Source of the DNA: Nemania diffusa
Taxonomy: Eukaryota; Ascomycota; Sordariomycetes; Xylariales; Xylariaceae
Assembly: GCA_038501195.1 (NCBI GenBank)
Contig: JBBPUQ010000011.1
Location: 1,674,001 to 1,738,000, forward strand
Reading direction: 5' to 3'
DNA: 64,000 nt
In this document: positions 1-12,405 of the stretch, piece by piece
How the letters are laid out: each line of letters starts with the position of its first letter
How positions within the stretch are numbered: position 1 is the first letter of the stretch
The notes under the pieces: generated by a model
The model's input: the letters and a program-made list of their open reading frames with translations, nothing else
The model's database searches: none
What the model was told of the DNA's origin: nothing
Translations under genes and position numbers: made by a program

Positions 1-3000
1 TGGCCGCTCACACGTGGCTACGTCTAGGCGGATGGGCTACTACGAACGGCTATGTCGATAGCTGGCAGACCACGATACAGAAGGCGGGCGCATGTGCCAG
101 CATGGCCAGCCTCACGGAGACGGTGCTTACTGGCGGGAATGATAACGTCATCGTACCTGTAGTCCTATGGGCCTGTGTGAAGAGTCTGGGTGTTTAGGGT
201 AAAGAAGAAAAAAAACATATACATACGTATAAATTCACCTAGGAGGGCGGCAGCAATCTCTAGACAACAGGAAAAGGGGAGGGCATGAACTCGGGTCTTT
301 GCATCACTCGGCGTAACGGTGGGAAACAGAAAAGGAGCGTTTTGTTGGTTGCGCAGAGAAATGCCGGAACCACGGTGCGAGGGTCTCTTGTTTCTTGCGA
401 GGCGAATAGATTTTGTACGAAGCCTTTTCTCTTTTTCGGGGTTAACTCACCACGGCGGCCTTAGACTTTACTACCTGTTTAGATACCTAGATAGACGAGA
501 CGAGACGAGACGATATGGGGGTAAGATTTGATGATCTGAGATGAGATGAATACCCATTTAATAACGCTCGCCGAGATACAATCTCCCCTTCTATGCTTCT
601 TTATAAAGACTCTGATCAGGTGATAGGTCACTTACTAGGTGGCTAGGAAACGACTTCTTGTTCAGGTGTTTGCCTTAGGTATGTATGGTGTACGAGTATA
701 TTTACTAGTTCGGAACTTGGTGTAGCATCCTTTCAATTAGTGATTAGTTACTAGATACATACCACAAGTGTTTTGCCAACCAAACTCTTGCGTGAAAACT
801 CGAGAAGCTAAGGCTTTGGAGATTTGTAAAGAGAAAGTTGATAGTGGATAAGACCCTCTTATAGAGACTCATTTTAACAATATCTTTTCAGGTATATATT
901 CGTTATTGCAAAAGTAACAGGTCTGTAGTCTCGTTTAATCTAGATCTCAAGCCTCGCCTAATTTTCAAGGCTACTACTGCAACGATCTCACACTAATAGG
1001 AGGTAGCGCATCGGCCTTCTTACTCTGGGTCGGGCCGCCATCTCTCTCTCTTTCTACTTTTTTCTGGTTTTTTTTTTTTTTTGCGACAACCATGACCTTA
1101 CTCATAGTGAGATCCTAGATGAGATGCACTGCTCGCTAGCTCATATGGTCACGTGTCATGCATACATGCAATAACGAGGCACCAAATTAACAAAGCCGCC
1201 GGACTTATCCTTCTTACTACTAGAAGCTAACCCGACCCGGCATTCACTTCTACACGACCTCTTGGTCGGTGTCTTGAGGTGACTATAGAGTATCCTTGCT
1301 GACATGTGAAGGACCGTTGCAAAACCTCTGATTTAAAGGTCACTTTGGCGGGACACAAACGTGTTCGTTTTCGTGTTGGTGTTAGTGCATATACGACGAC
1401 AACTGGCCGAGGGGACCCAGTGAGCAGGGTTGGCCCTGATAGCTGCCTATCTAGAGACTAGAATTTCTCTCTACAATTGGAGAGGAAAAAAATAAGAATA
1501 AGTTGGTGAAAGAGACGGCGCACTTCATAGTTAATATCGATATGAGTGTGACATAATAGCTAATTTGGTATGCACAAGTTGTTTCTTATACGAGTATTAA
1601 AGGATTGCACTGCTTATGTGTGCCAATGCTCAGTAAGATGTCTAGGTACCTAAATTACACTGATAGAATTGAATATGCATATGGTTATTTTCTACCTAGT
1701 ATAAACGTAGTTTTCCCCTCATGGATTAACAGTAGAATGCAAGTATTAAAGTAGACAGTATAGGTACATCTTAACAGACAGAAAGAGAGAGAGAGAAAAA
1801 AAGGGACAAACAGAGAGAGCTAACAAAGTGGTGTACTGACACTACCTAAATATCATTAGATCTCATATAATTAGTAATAAGGCCGGATAGTCCAGGTATG
1901 CATAAAGCTGCCTTAAGTAAGCGCAAATGCCGTGATAGGTATGTAGGTATGTCCTAGCGTACATTATCTCCATTACTGCCCTCTACCTCCGCAGAACTGC
2001 ATACTCCGTCCTCCGTCCGCAAGGGTGGCGGAGTTCAGCACCACGATTATCTCCTACCTGCGATGTGAATGCGACCCTGGTTCACCCGAGTTCTAGATCA
2101 GGTACCTAGTCTCTAGGCCGAGCCGTTTCCCACTCAATACTTATGCATGAGACTTTCATTAACTAGGTACAATGAGTAATGACTCGGATACCGGTCCTGG
2201 GCGCTTTCTCGGCCGACTTCGTTGTCCGTTGCGGACCTTAGAGTAGTAATCAGGAATCTATCCACCATCTACTTATCTACCTCGAGTATCTTGTTGCGTT
2301 CCATTCATTTATTCAGCCTTTTAATAGGCATATGTACGTAGGTTAGGTACTTGTAATGTTGATCAGCACAGAATCCAGATGCAGATGCCAGTACTAGCCG
2401 TACATACATCTGTACTTCATGCACCCAATGCAGAAAGTGACTCGAATTGCGGACGTGAGTGAGTCAATTTATTACCCAACTAATATTGCACTTTGCTCTT
2501 GTGGCATTTCCAATTCCCGCACCTGTCGCTGCTATGCTCCCCATAAGGAGAGAGAAGGGCTTAGTAGGCTGTGGAAACAGCAATAAACAGCACAAGACGG
2601 AACACATGTGATAGGTGCATATACAGCCATATACAGCTATACATACGGATAGACACACGTGCACATGCAGCTAGCAGGTAGGTGCGTACATAAAGTCAGC
2701 CTTCCCTGTCTGTCCACAACGAGGTACTTATATTGTCATTGTCTTTCGCATGACTGCGCGCGCGCTCTGACGCATTCTATTCTACATACATCTTAGGTGG
2801 CGTTTGCTCTTTTTTTCATTAGATTAGGTACATATCTACCTGCCTGCCTGCCTACTCACGTACTCACGTACTTACTGACTTACTTACTTACTCACTCTTC
2901 TAGGTTACTGAAGAGCTACGTGATTAGGCAGCCATTCAGTGTTAGAAGTCTGAGGTAAACAAACTGCCTACCGCGATTTCTTCTTCTTCTTATTGTTGTT

Positions 3001-3279
3001 CTTGTTGTTATTATTATTACCATTGTCACCTGCAATTGCTGGGTGCAGTGGCCTGTCTGCTGGCTGGCTTGATTGATGGGTGTTGTCTGGATATTTATCT
3101 ACCTACATATAGATCTGTCTACCACTTATCTATGAATGCGCCCGGGGGCCGACATCACTGTACTGCTACTGCTGATTTACTCGCCCCCACCTGAAAGACG
3201 CTCCCCCGTCCATTCGCCTATCCGCCTGCCCACCTACCCACCTGCCCGCCTTGCTCAGCTACCCGTCTCTAGCATTGAG
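1..3279. other. gene-free leading region
   Basis: No open frame here resembles a known protein, and the short frames lack codon structure and splice context. The stretch holds simple-sequence tracts, including a run of 15 T at 1068-1082, CT-rich and TTC/TTG repeats near 2975-3015, and scattered TAGGTA/TACCTA words. It also holds the presumed promoter of the transcription factor that starts at 3280. Confidence 0.6.
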
Positions 3280-6105
3280 ATGGCTTCTACGCCCGGGAGG
3301 ACTCCGAGAATCCTCGCATGTGTGCTGGTGAGGCCTGCTACATTTATATGCTCTTATACTGCCGAGGCCGTAAACTCATAACGCCCTCACAATAGTGCCA
3401 AAACCGCAAGATCAAATGCGATCGCCACAGCCCTTGTTCGAACTGCGGTTAGGAGACCCCCTCCCCCCCCCCTCTGGTGCTGCAGCTTTACTCATAAGAA
3501 CCAGCTAACTGACTCTTGCCCTTCAATCGTGTAGTCAAGGTCAGCTCACATGACAATCGTGCTGGACCTCACTAAACTGCGTTGCCCAGGCAAATGTCCC
3601 ATGTACCCCGAGCACTCCAGCGCCTCCGCGCAAGCGTAGGAGGCCTAATCAAGACCTCCAGCAGAGACTTGCGCGCTGCGAGGAGTTGCTTTCCGAGTAC
3701 ACCACGAACCCGCGCACTCCCCCTAACGACCCCCCAAGTCGCGAGGAGCCCTGGAGGCCCATGGGCAAGTTGGTCATCGACGATGACGGCACCAAGTTCA
3801 CCGACAGCCATCTCTGGGCTACTGTGCATAACGAAGTAAGTGAGTCAGTCTGCTGGTACCCACGAAACCCCGTGACTTGCTCACCCATGCCTAAGAAACC
3901 CTACGAGACTCGTAGACTCTGGTATTGGTACTAATCTCGGGCTCAGATCTCCGCCATGCGCGAAATGTTAGAAGACGATGAAACGTTAGAGGAATATAAC
4001 ACTCCCGTTGACTCTCGCACACCCGAGCAGAACACAACTCTGATGCTGTCGGAAAGCACCGATGCTAACGTTGAAGAATACCGACCATCTCCGGTCCACG
4101 CCTTCCGCCTATGGCAGACATTTCTTGAGAAAGTGAACCCTTTGACCAAAGTCGTCCATGTGCCTTCAGTGCAGCCCAAGCTGGTCGAGGCCACTGCAAA
4201 TCCGTCTTCCATTCCAAAAAATGTCGACGCGCTCCTCTTCTCTATCTACGCTGTGGCTGTTGCCGCATTGGATGAAAAGGAGTGCCGACAGCAGCTCGGG
4301 TGCTCAAAGGAGGAAGCCTACAAGCGCTTTTCTACGGGTTGTCGAATAGCCCTAATACGAATTGGCATCATGAATACTTATGATTTAGTGGTCTTGCAGG
4401 CTTTGGTACTGTATTTTGTAAGTTTCAAGAGCTTTCTTTCTTTCTTTTTTTTTTTAAAAAGGTCATATCCAAGTAGCTGACAGTCCCAGTTCTCCCTTTC
4501 TGGCCGTGTTGACCGCCATGCTGCCTGGATCCTTAATGGTGTTACTGTAAGGATAGCCCAGAAGATGGGGCTTCATAGAGACGGCGAGCTGCTCGGGCTT
4601 CCGCCTTTCGAGACCGAGATGCGAAGAAGGGTATGGTGGCAAATCATCCTAATCGACACCGTCTATGCGCTCATGTCTGGCCTTGGTCAGTCTCTCCTCC
4701 CACGGTCATGGGATACCAAGCGGCCAACCAATATTCACGACGCGGATTTATATCCCAACATGACTACGCTCCAGCCGAGGAATGGTCCAACAGATATGAT
4801 TTATTGCTTAGTTGGTTACGAGGTCGCACAAATGATAATAGATACACCAAATCTAGAGGCAGTTGTTCTAGGTAACGAGGTGAGTAGACTGCAAGCCTCC
4901 TGGCCCCCCTTGTTATGAGAGCGACAATCACGCGATTACGAACCATCTCGGTTCACTACTCCTATAGACTTCGGGAAGCCCTGGTCGTAATTGTAAATAG
5001 TGATACTAACTCTTCATTTGTGGCCAGACGGGACTGTCGAATGCAGCCCCACCTGAGGTTATAGAAAATGCGCGACGACGCATTCTTAGATTGGACGAGA
5101 CCATCGGCAATCTTCTAGATAACTACTGCGACCCGTCCATGGGCCCTATACACGAATTGGCAGCAGGGATGCGGCATCTGCTCATCGGTAAATGCCAAGA
5201 ACTTATTTGTCCGGCAACGGAGCAACCTGAGGTATGTCAACCCCCCTCTTCTCATCTTCACAACCTCATACGAGGTTGGGCGTAGCGACGCCATGTACAA
5301 CCTTAAAACCCGACTTCCCATTAGTCGCGTACTATATACACCACCAAAACTCCCATTTACAATGTAGCCGCAGGTACCTCAAGTAAAGTGATCATGCTAA
5401 TTCGAATGGATTGTAGTGGGGTGTTGAAATTCATAGTCCTGTAGACAACTTGTTTAAAATTTCGGTGGTTAGTTTGGAGATGGATGTGAAGCTGTACCGT
5501 ATGACACAGTCGCAGGGACAGTACTTATGGTTTAGTATGTGGAGACTCAATTAAGGAAGTGCTTGACGGATGACTAACGCTGCGTAATAGTACTCACCCA
5601 ATTCCAGATCGAGATGATGATATATATGGCTGGTCAACTAAGCGAGCGGACCACGGGAAATCTTGTTGAGAGGGCATGGGTTGTTATCGAGCAGCACTAT
5701 GGGTTTCACGAGGGGCTGACTACCATATTGTCTAAGACGCATCTAGCACTCGCCATTCTCTTGGTTCGGGGCTGGAAGGCGCGGGAGACAGCGTTACGGG
5801 AGACGACGGGATCGGTGCCGGCGACACCAGAATACATGGTCAAGCTCCGGGCGCTGGTACCATCGGCCGAGGCAAGGCACGCGCAGGAGGAAGAGGAAGA
5901 GGTAGTCGAGGCCGCCAGTATCAATGCAACCACGAGCAGATCGGCAACGCAGGGCATAGGCATGCCGTGGGACCAGATGATCGGGTTTGACGTGGGGGCT
6001 CTGGATTGGGACATGTTTTCGGGGAGCGGCGAAAATCTGGCGGCTGTTAATCCGGTAAACTATGGGATGGGTTTCGTGGGTCAGCCCAACAACTCCTGGA
6101 TGTAG
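3280..6105 (+). CDS. Zn2Cys6 fungal-specific transcription factor, 9 exons
   Basis: Predicted nuclear DNA-binding regulator of 682 aa. Exons: 3280-3327, 3396-3447, 3535-3539, 3590-3835, 3947-4417, 4490-4879, 5028-5231, 5417-5534 and 5591-6105; all junctions keep frame and most introns have a CTAAC/CTAAT-type branch point. The zinc cluster has cysteines at residues 14, 17, 24, 30, 33 and 40 (C-x2-C-x6-C-x5-C-x2-C-x6-C). It is followed by a basic run, RKRRR, and a short coiled coil (about 48-65). A fungal_trans-type middle domain follows, with the typical stretch RIAQKMGLHRDG in exon 6. The 5-nt third exon is required to give the sixth cysteine in frame. Exon 8 was recovered because the family needs about 40 residues there and the frame encodes them. 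The start was chosen because it gives a short leader directly before the zinc cluster. The next gene on the same strand is an MFS exporter, so it may regulate efflux; that is inference. Confidence 0.88.
3535..3539 (+). other. 5-nt coding microexon of the Zn2Cys6 gene
   Basis: The bases TCAAG lie between an acceptor (…GTGTAG, with a GCTAACT branch point upstream) and a donor (GTCAGC), followed by a 50-nt intron ending in CCCAG. Exon 2 ends one base into a codon and exon 4 starts in phase 0, so exactly 2 mod 3 bases are needed. This microexon supplies them and yields the expected C-V-K-A-N-V-P-C link between cysteines 5 and 6. Confidence 0.8.
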
Positions 6106-7951
6106 TTCACATAAATGGAAACGGGGATTTAGGACGGGCGAAGAGGAAATCGCTGCTCACATTGGAATTTGGATGAACTCTCCAGTGCATGAAGCTGGCA
6201 GGCACAGCTATTTAATAGGTTATGTCATAACTGTACAGTCTGTACTACTTGAGATTTACAACTCCGACCTACATATAAAGGAGGAGCAGGGGGGACTTAT
6301 GCGTCTAGCTACCTAAGGTATTACTTGTGTGTCATGATGAAGCAAGCCCGGCATACTAGGATTGCTCGAAGTGAGGAATACCGTGGGTAACGCGCCTACG
6401 CGAAGTTAAGTACATACTATGCTTACATACATTATACCTGGTACCTAAAGGGGTAAACCCATTTTTAGCCACGCTAGAATCCCGAATGTTCGCTACCTAG
6501 ACTAGACTAGGGTGTTAGCCTGTCTATCCTTTTTTTTTTTCTGCTTTCTCTTTTGGCCATCCTGTTGCATGTTTTGTATAATAGTGTTACGGTAAGCCCG
6601 TGGTCAACTTGCGGCACGGTATACAGCTGCACGCGCTCGTTTAAAATAATGTTAAAACGGCCCTTCTTATTTTTAGTTAACATCATGATTAGACTATTAC
6701 AGCATCGTATTTTTCCTTTACGTAGTACAGCAGAGTTTATATGTACAACAGCGTATTGGCTGAAAAAATTGGAGCTGAAGTGTTTTAGCCAGCGTAAATA
6801 CCTACCTAGGTAGGTAATTAGAAAGTTGCTTAGCTAATTAGTGTCGCAACTCGGACCCGAGCCCTCGTGACGTGACCGAGAGCGAGACAACGGCTCCGTG
6901 TTTTTTTCCACTCTCTTTATTCGTGTTAGTCACATCCGGTCTCGAAATCCTCCCGCCTGAGGCAGGCACCATCAGCTCCCATATTACTACAGACAAGCCG
7001 TATGAGTCAAACACGTGTACTACCTATACAAAACATTGCGCCATCTACAAATCTTACGTACCTACATAGCATGTGTGTATGCAAGCATGTTGTGTAAGAT
7101 AGCTACCTACGTAGGGAGACGACGACGCGGGTGCTTGGGGATCCCGCGGTGGGACGTGGATAGCGAGTGCAGTGGACAGTGGACATGGGTTGCGTTGGAG
7201 TGTCGAAAGCGGGATGTTAACGGACCCGAAGACCGGCTACGACCGAAATCCACCCGCATTCGTAACCCAATGGGTGCACTTGCAATGGAACTGCCGCGCC
7301 TTGCTACTGGAGAACTGCAACGTACCAAGAGTCGGTATAGATTCTATAGGGAGGCGCTAGTGCTGCACGCTAGTGCTAAGCTCCAGAACGGCGGCAACTA
7401 ACTCTCCTAGTCCCGTTGCCTTGGGGCCTGGTTAGCCTGCCTGGGTGCCTCAGGGGTGAAAAGAGTTGGACGTTCAGTGGTGACTATTACCAAATTTTAG
7501 GGTTTTCGGTCTCCTGTTGTCCCATCTCAGCTCGTACACAGTCGTCTGAGGTAAGGCATGAGGTATGTATGTATGTACCTGCCTACAAGAAATTAATTAA
7601 TGCTTACTACCTAGTAGGTAGGTACCTAGGTGAGTTGTCTAGCATGTGTGTTTGTATCTTCAGAGGTATATATATAACAATCCCTTGGCACAACCATCTC
7701 TATCTCCTTCTTGCCTCTCTCGCTCTCGCTCTCTACAGGCAAGTCAATACCATTACATCGCTGTCCATACCTGGATTAGTTAGTTCTATTATCTCATTCG
7801 TCCGCTCATTTATCGATTCGTCAATTCATTCTTCAATACCACCTCCCGTCTAACACGCCGCTATCTCACAACCAAGTATAAGTATAAGCGGTAAACAGAC
7901 AGTAGGGATACTTAGTATTGTCTATCGTGGGCGAACGAAAAGAGGGTAGTC
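6106..7951. other. intergenic, regulator to MFS exporter
   Basis: No supported gene. It contains a T run near 6530-6540, copies of the ACCTACCTAGGTAGGTA type (6797-6815, 7612-7630) and a CT-rich stretch (about 7695-7850) that is probably the promoter and 5' leader of the exporter. Confidence 0.6.
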
Positions 7952-10190
7952 ATGTTCGGCCGAGCCAAGAAACAGGGTCCGGCACCAGATCCAGTGCCGG
8001 AGGGTGATGCTGCTGCTGCTGCTCCTGCTGCTGTGAGCACGACGCTAGACAAGAGCCAAGCCGATGAGAAGAGCAACAATGACACCACCAACAATAACAA
8101 TAACAACAATCACAACGACGACAACAACCAGGACAAGGACAATGACAACGACACCGACAAGGAGACCACCACGGCCGAGCTCACGGCGGCCCAGACCACC
8201 ACCTCCACCAAGACCAACTATGAGTACCCGACGGGGCTGCGTCTCGCGCTCGTGCTGTCGTCTGTCTATATTTCCATCTTCCTCGTCTCGCTCGACCGCC
8301 TGATCGTCACCACGGCCATTCCCGCCATCACCAACGAGTTCAACTCGCTGCCCGACGTCGGCTGGTACGGCGCCGCCTACCTGCTCACCTCGTCCGCCTT
8401 CCAGCTGCTGTTCGGCAAGCTGTACAGCTTCTATCCCATCCGCGCCGTCTACGCCATCTCCGTCGTGCTGTTCGAGGTCGGGTCCGCCCTGTGCGGCGCC
8501 GCCCCGAGCTCCGTGGCCTTCATCATCGGCCGCGCCATCCAGGGCGTCGGGTCTGCCGGCATCTTCGCCGGCGGCATCGTCGTCATCGTGTACGCCGTGC
8601 CGCTGCACAAGCGCCCCTTCTACCAGGGCATGGCCGGCGCCGTATTCGGCATCTCCTCCATCTTGGGCCCCCTCGTCGGCGGCGCCTTCACGTCGAACGT
8701 TACGTGGCGCTGGTGCTTCTACATCAACCTGCCCTTCGGCGGCGTTGCTCTAGCCATCATCATCCTGCTCCTACGCATCCCCGATCGCGAGGAGACCAAG
8801 CTGACCACCAAGGCCAAGCTCTCGCAGCTGGATGCCGCCGGCACCATCGCCCTCGTCCCCGCCGTCGTGTCCCTTCTCCTTGCTTTGGAATGGGGCGGCC
8901 TGGAATACCATGTACGTGTCTTCCCCGTCCTAACTAGTTGACTAATATTCTAACTTCGAAAAAAGTGGAATGACCGCCGTATCATTGCTTTACTGGTGCT
9001 CGCCGGTGTCCTAGGCATCACGTTCGTTCTCGTACAAATCTTTTTGCCCAAAACAGCTACGATTCCCCCGCGTATCTTCAAGCAACGGTCCATCTTAGCC
9101 GGTTTCTGGGCCACCATCGTTCTCGGATCGCAGATGATCATCTTTGGTTCGTGGTCTTCTGGGTCTCATCCCCTCTGTCGGTCTGGCGCTAACTCGATCG
9201 CTTAGTTTATTTCCTACCCATCTGGTTCCAGGCCATACAAGGCGTCTCCGCTGTAAACTCAGGCATTCGCTTGCTTCCCACCACCTTATCTCTCGTCGTC
9301 GCCTCTATCTCGAACGGCATTATAGTCACCAAAATCGGCTACTACACCCCAACGTATGTGTGCTCCAAAATGTGTTTATGAACGGGGTCTTCTAACGAGT
9401 TGCGCATAGTATGCTCATAGGCACAGCTATATGCACTATTGGTGCTGGTCTCCTCACAACGCTTCAAGTTGACACGAGTATGGGTAAATGGGTTGGATAT
9501 CAGATAATCTACGGAGTACGTAAATAGCTTATCTTCTCGCCCTCCCTCACTTCACATCGAGATTCGAATACTCGTAGTCAGCTGCGGGGTCTTGTTTCCT
9601 ATTCGCGTTGCGAGATTCAATACGCCCTTACGAGACAAGGGATATGCTGACAATTTTGTTCAATGTAGTTTGGCCAAGGCCTCTGCTTTCAAGCTCCCAA
9701 TCTGGCGGCGCAGACTGTTCTTCCTAGGAAGGATGTTTCCATCGGCGTGTCGCTGATGTTCTTCAGCCAGATTCTCGGCGGAGCCATCTTCATTTCTGTC
9801 GGCCAAAACGTGCTTAACAACCAACTTCTGCAAAGACTAGCCGGCCTGCCAGGATTCTCGCCCGGCTTGGTAGCGTCGGGCGGTGCAACGACGTTACTTA
9901 ATTCGTTCGATCCCCAATACCGCCATGCTGCCTTGGTGGCATACAACGAGTCCCTCCGGACGGTCTTCCGGGTTGGCCTGATTCTGGCTGCCTTATCTGT
10001 CATTGGCGCAGCCAGTATGGAGTGGAGGAGTGTAAAGAAGGATAAGAAGGATGCCAAAGTCGCGGATGCCGAGAAAGGTGCCACAGAGACCTCCGGAAGC
10101 AAGTCAGACGGTGAAACATTAGCAGCTGGCTCTACGCACCAGGTTGACGAGAAATCAGCGTCCCAACCTAACGATGCTATCGAAAAATGA
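7952..10190 (+). CDS. MFS drug/toxin exporter, DHA2 (14-TM) type
   Basis: Plasma-membrane proton-coupled efflux permease of 638 aa, of the fungal TOXA-like DHA2 branch. Exons 7952-8911, 8966-9146, 9206-9353, 9410-9515 and 9669-10190; introns of 54-153 nt. The first 88 residues are hydrophilic and very low in complexity (Asn/Asp/Thr-rich). The transporter begins with the motif [14 protein letters not shown] in TM1. Motif C follows as [17 protein letters not shown] and INLPFGG, which marks drug/H+ antiporters. The last 45 residues are a charged cytosolic tail. The long Asn/Asp N-terminus is unusual in composition, but the reading frame is continuous and the ATG has no upstream in-frame rival. 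It lies 1.85 kb downstream of a Zn2Cys6 regulator on the same strand, an arrangement common for regulator-exporter pairs. No biosynthetic gene is in the window, so the substrate is unknown. Confidence 0.9.
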
Positions 10191-11562
10191 GTTGACCCTA
10201 CCACACCGTCCCTTGAAAACGAAAAAAAAATATAGGCCCATACGTCGCGCTACGGCCGCTACATAATTTAATTTAATCTCACCGGTGTTAGGTATTAGAT
10301 GCATATAGGCATAGGGAGGCGTTCAGGTTGTCAACATCAAAATGTATACCCAAGGCGTTTGTTATTAAGGCCATAGACTCCCCTCAGCTACGCGAGTCAA
10401 CTTACCGAGACCAGTATCGTGCATCTACCTATTAGACATTGCAAAATCAAAAACTATTAACTCCCGCCCCCTACACCCCTTACTTGAACCCAAGTTTGAG
10501 ATCTGATCGTAGGGGTATAATGGGCCACCCATTTGTGGCTTTGATTTATCATAGTATGCTCAGGATAGTTGCGGTCGTTCGTAGATATGCTTGCTCGTTA
10601 GCTACGGAACGCTGAGAATACCCTTTTCTTGATTGGGTTTATTAGGCGAGCTTCCAAGGCGCTCGAGGATTCCTTGAATGTCTAGATACGTAGGCAAAGT
10701 AAGGTGGTTTGCGTGTAACTGTATCTATAACTCGAATAAACTCGACCCTATTATCTATAATTCGGATTCTACAAATAAGGCCACCCTTATCAGTCTATGT
10801 ACTCAACGCCGTAATACGAGTCATTTGTTGCAGCCCTACCCGCGACTCTGTTATGAAAACACCGGGGCAGACTAACGACGAAGATCAACATTAGAGCGTT
10901 GATCTGCATATGACGCGGAGACACAACCAGCAACTGACTCGACCCCTGAATAGTGGTGCTTTACCTAGACTACCAAGGCATAATTTACCGAAGAAACGTT
11001 TCCTTCTCGCGCGCGCAGTGTACTATGACGCAGCGATTACCCGCAAAAGCATGTCTGATCTCGAAGAAGCCTGTCTTACTCCCAGACAGACATATCGACC
11101 CTTCTTCAACGAGGCGTGAAACAACAGCAACGCACGAGTAGCGACGCGTAAAGAAACATTAGCAACGTAGCTCCGCTAGACGACGTCTCCAGCGGCCATC
11201 ACAAGCTTTTCACGTGAGTAACACCAAAAAAAAAAGACCTCCCCACAAAACCAAAAACCATCCTCCCTTTCTAACGAAGCCAAGGGATCCCAAGTCACAC
11301 GCTCCGGCGTCTGCATTGCCGCAGCTACGATCCGTCTCAGCTGCTCCCTTTTCTCCTGCTCGTGTCTCAACAACAAGCAGACCTCATCTCGACACCGTCC
11401 CAGAAACCACCGCCACAATAGCGACAGCGAAGCCAAAACGCCCAAATACGTCCATATTCCACCTCGGCTCCGTGCCCGCGTTCTACTTCGACCTCGCTCT
11501 CCTCCGCTCTTCCCCAATCTACATCTCCTTGCCGCAAGCCAGCCCAATAAACCGAGACAAAG
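10191..11562. other. intergenic
   Basis: No supported gene. It has a TCACGTGA palindrome at 11210-11217, about 350 bp before the next start codon, followed by a pyrimidine-rich stretch that is probably the leader of the small gene at 11563. Antisense frames over 11.2-11.6 kb look like shadows of that leader. Confidence 0.5.
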
Positions 11563-11724
11563 ATGGACTACCCGCAGACTAGAGTTCACTACGACAGTGA
11601 CTGGACGCCCATGTACGTCATTCTAGCTGCGATACCAGCGATATTCATTACCGTGGCCGTGTTTTCGAAATGGGTGGATCGGGTGAGAGCAAAGAGGGAG
11701 CTCCACCATGAGGGCGCGAAATAG
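11563..11724 (+). CDS. 53-residue single-pass membrane protein
   Basis: Short intronless frame. The ATG is in good context (A at -3, G at +4). The protein starts MDYPQTRVHYDSDW, then has one hydrophobic helix (about residues 17-35) rich in Ile/Ala/Val. It ends in a basic, charged tail (WVDRVRAKRE, then HHEG). A negative or neutral head, one helix and a basic tail is the expected layout for a small integral membrane protein with the tail in the cytosol. The helix and charge pattern are seen directly; its status as an expressed gene is inferred. I do not recognise a named family. It is preceded by a CT-rich leader typical of fungal promoters and followed by a perfect AT palindrome. Confidence 0.55.
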   Translation: MDYPQTRVHYDSDWTPMYVILAAIPAIFITVAVFSKWVDRVRAKRELHHEGAK

Positions 11725-11784
11725 CGTGTATACCTCTCGCGGAAAGACTCTCAACCAGGCGATACACCTATATAAATATATGGA

Positions 11785-11816
11785 ATGTCTATATATATAT
11801 ATATATATATAGACAT
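11785..11816. repeat. perfect 32-nt AT palindrome
   Basis: ATGTCT, ten AT units and AGACAT form a perfect inverted repeat centred at about 11800. It lies 60 nt after the stop of the 53-residue gene. It could fold as a hairpin in RNA or extrude as a cruciform. Confidence 0.9.
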
Positions 11817-12405
11817 ATATAGGTTGAGGCGCATAACACAGACAGATTAGAAGCACATGGGAGGTTCCGAGCATGATCTGCATTTTGTATTGAGTTGCGG
11901 GCAACTCAGTCCTCGTTTCAGATGCGGAGGGTATCCGACTGTATTTAAAAATCCCTGATTTCCTTATTGTCTCCAGGACCACCACGAACAAGACAAAGAG
12001 AAAGAAAAAGGGTGCGAGAGTTTGTAGAACGTTAATTGCCAATGGCGACTCCGAAACGCCTGCTGCCCATTCTCGAGTAACAAAAAGGATATCCCGTGCG
12101 GGCGCACCACCCGTCGTCTGTATGATAATGAAACAAATATATGTACACCAAGCGCTTCCAACGGGGGTATTGGTATTGCCGTGCCGTCCAAACAGCTAGA
12201 ACCGTGAAAATCACAACTCAGGTTTGAAATGGGCCCGCCAGAAGGTATCCCACCTGCGCGCCTGTGTGGGTCGCAGCTATGCAGCATCCTCCAGCCCTTC
12301 GATCGAGTAACAGCCCAGTAGACCACCAGCAACCCCTCACTTCAATGGCCGTGATTCCTTCGTATGAACAAAACAAGTGAACAACAGCGGTGGCCATATG
12401 ACGCT

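Noticed and set aside
5232..5607. single long intron in the Zn2Cys6 gene
   Set aside because: It would delete about 40 residues of the domain, while an in-frame exon with good splice sites encodes them.
8045..8608. 187-residue antisense frame
   Set aside because: It is the opposite-strand shadow of the GC-rich MFS exon; composition is Gly/Asp/Val-rich with no family resemblance.
3280..10190. complete secondary metabolite cluster
   Set aside because: Only a regulator and exporter are present; no synthase, oxidoreductase or transferase was found in the window.
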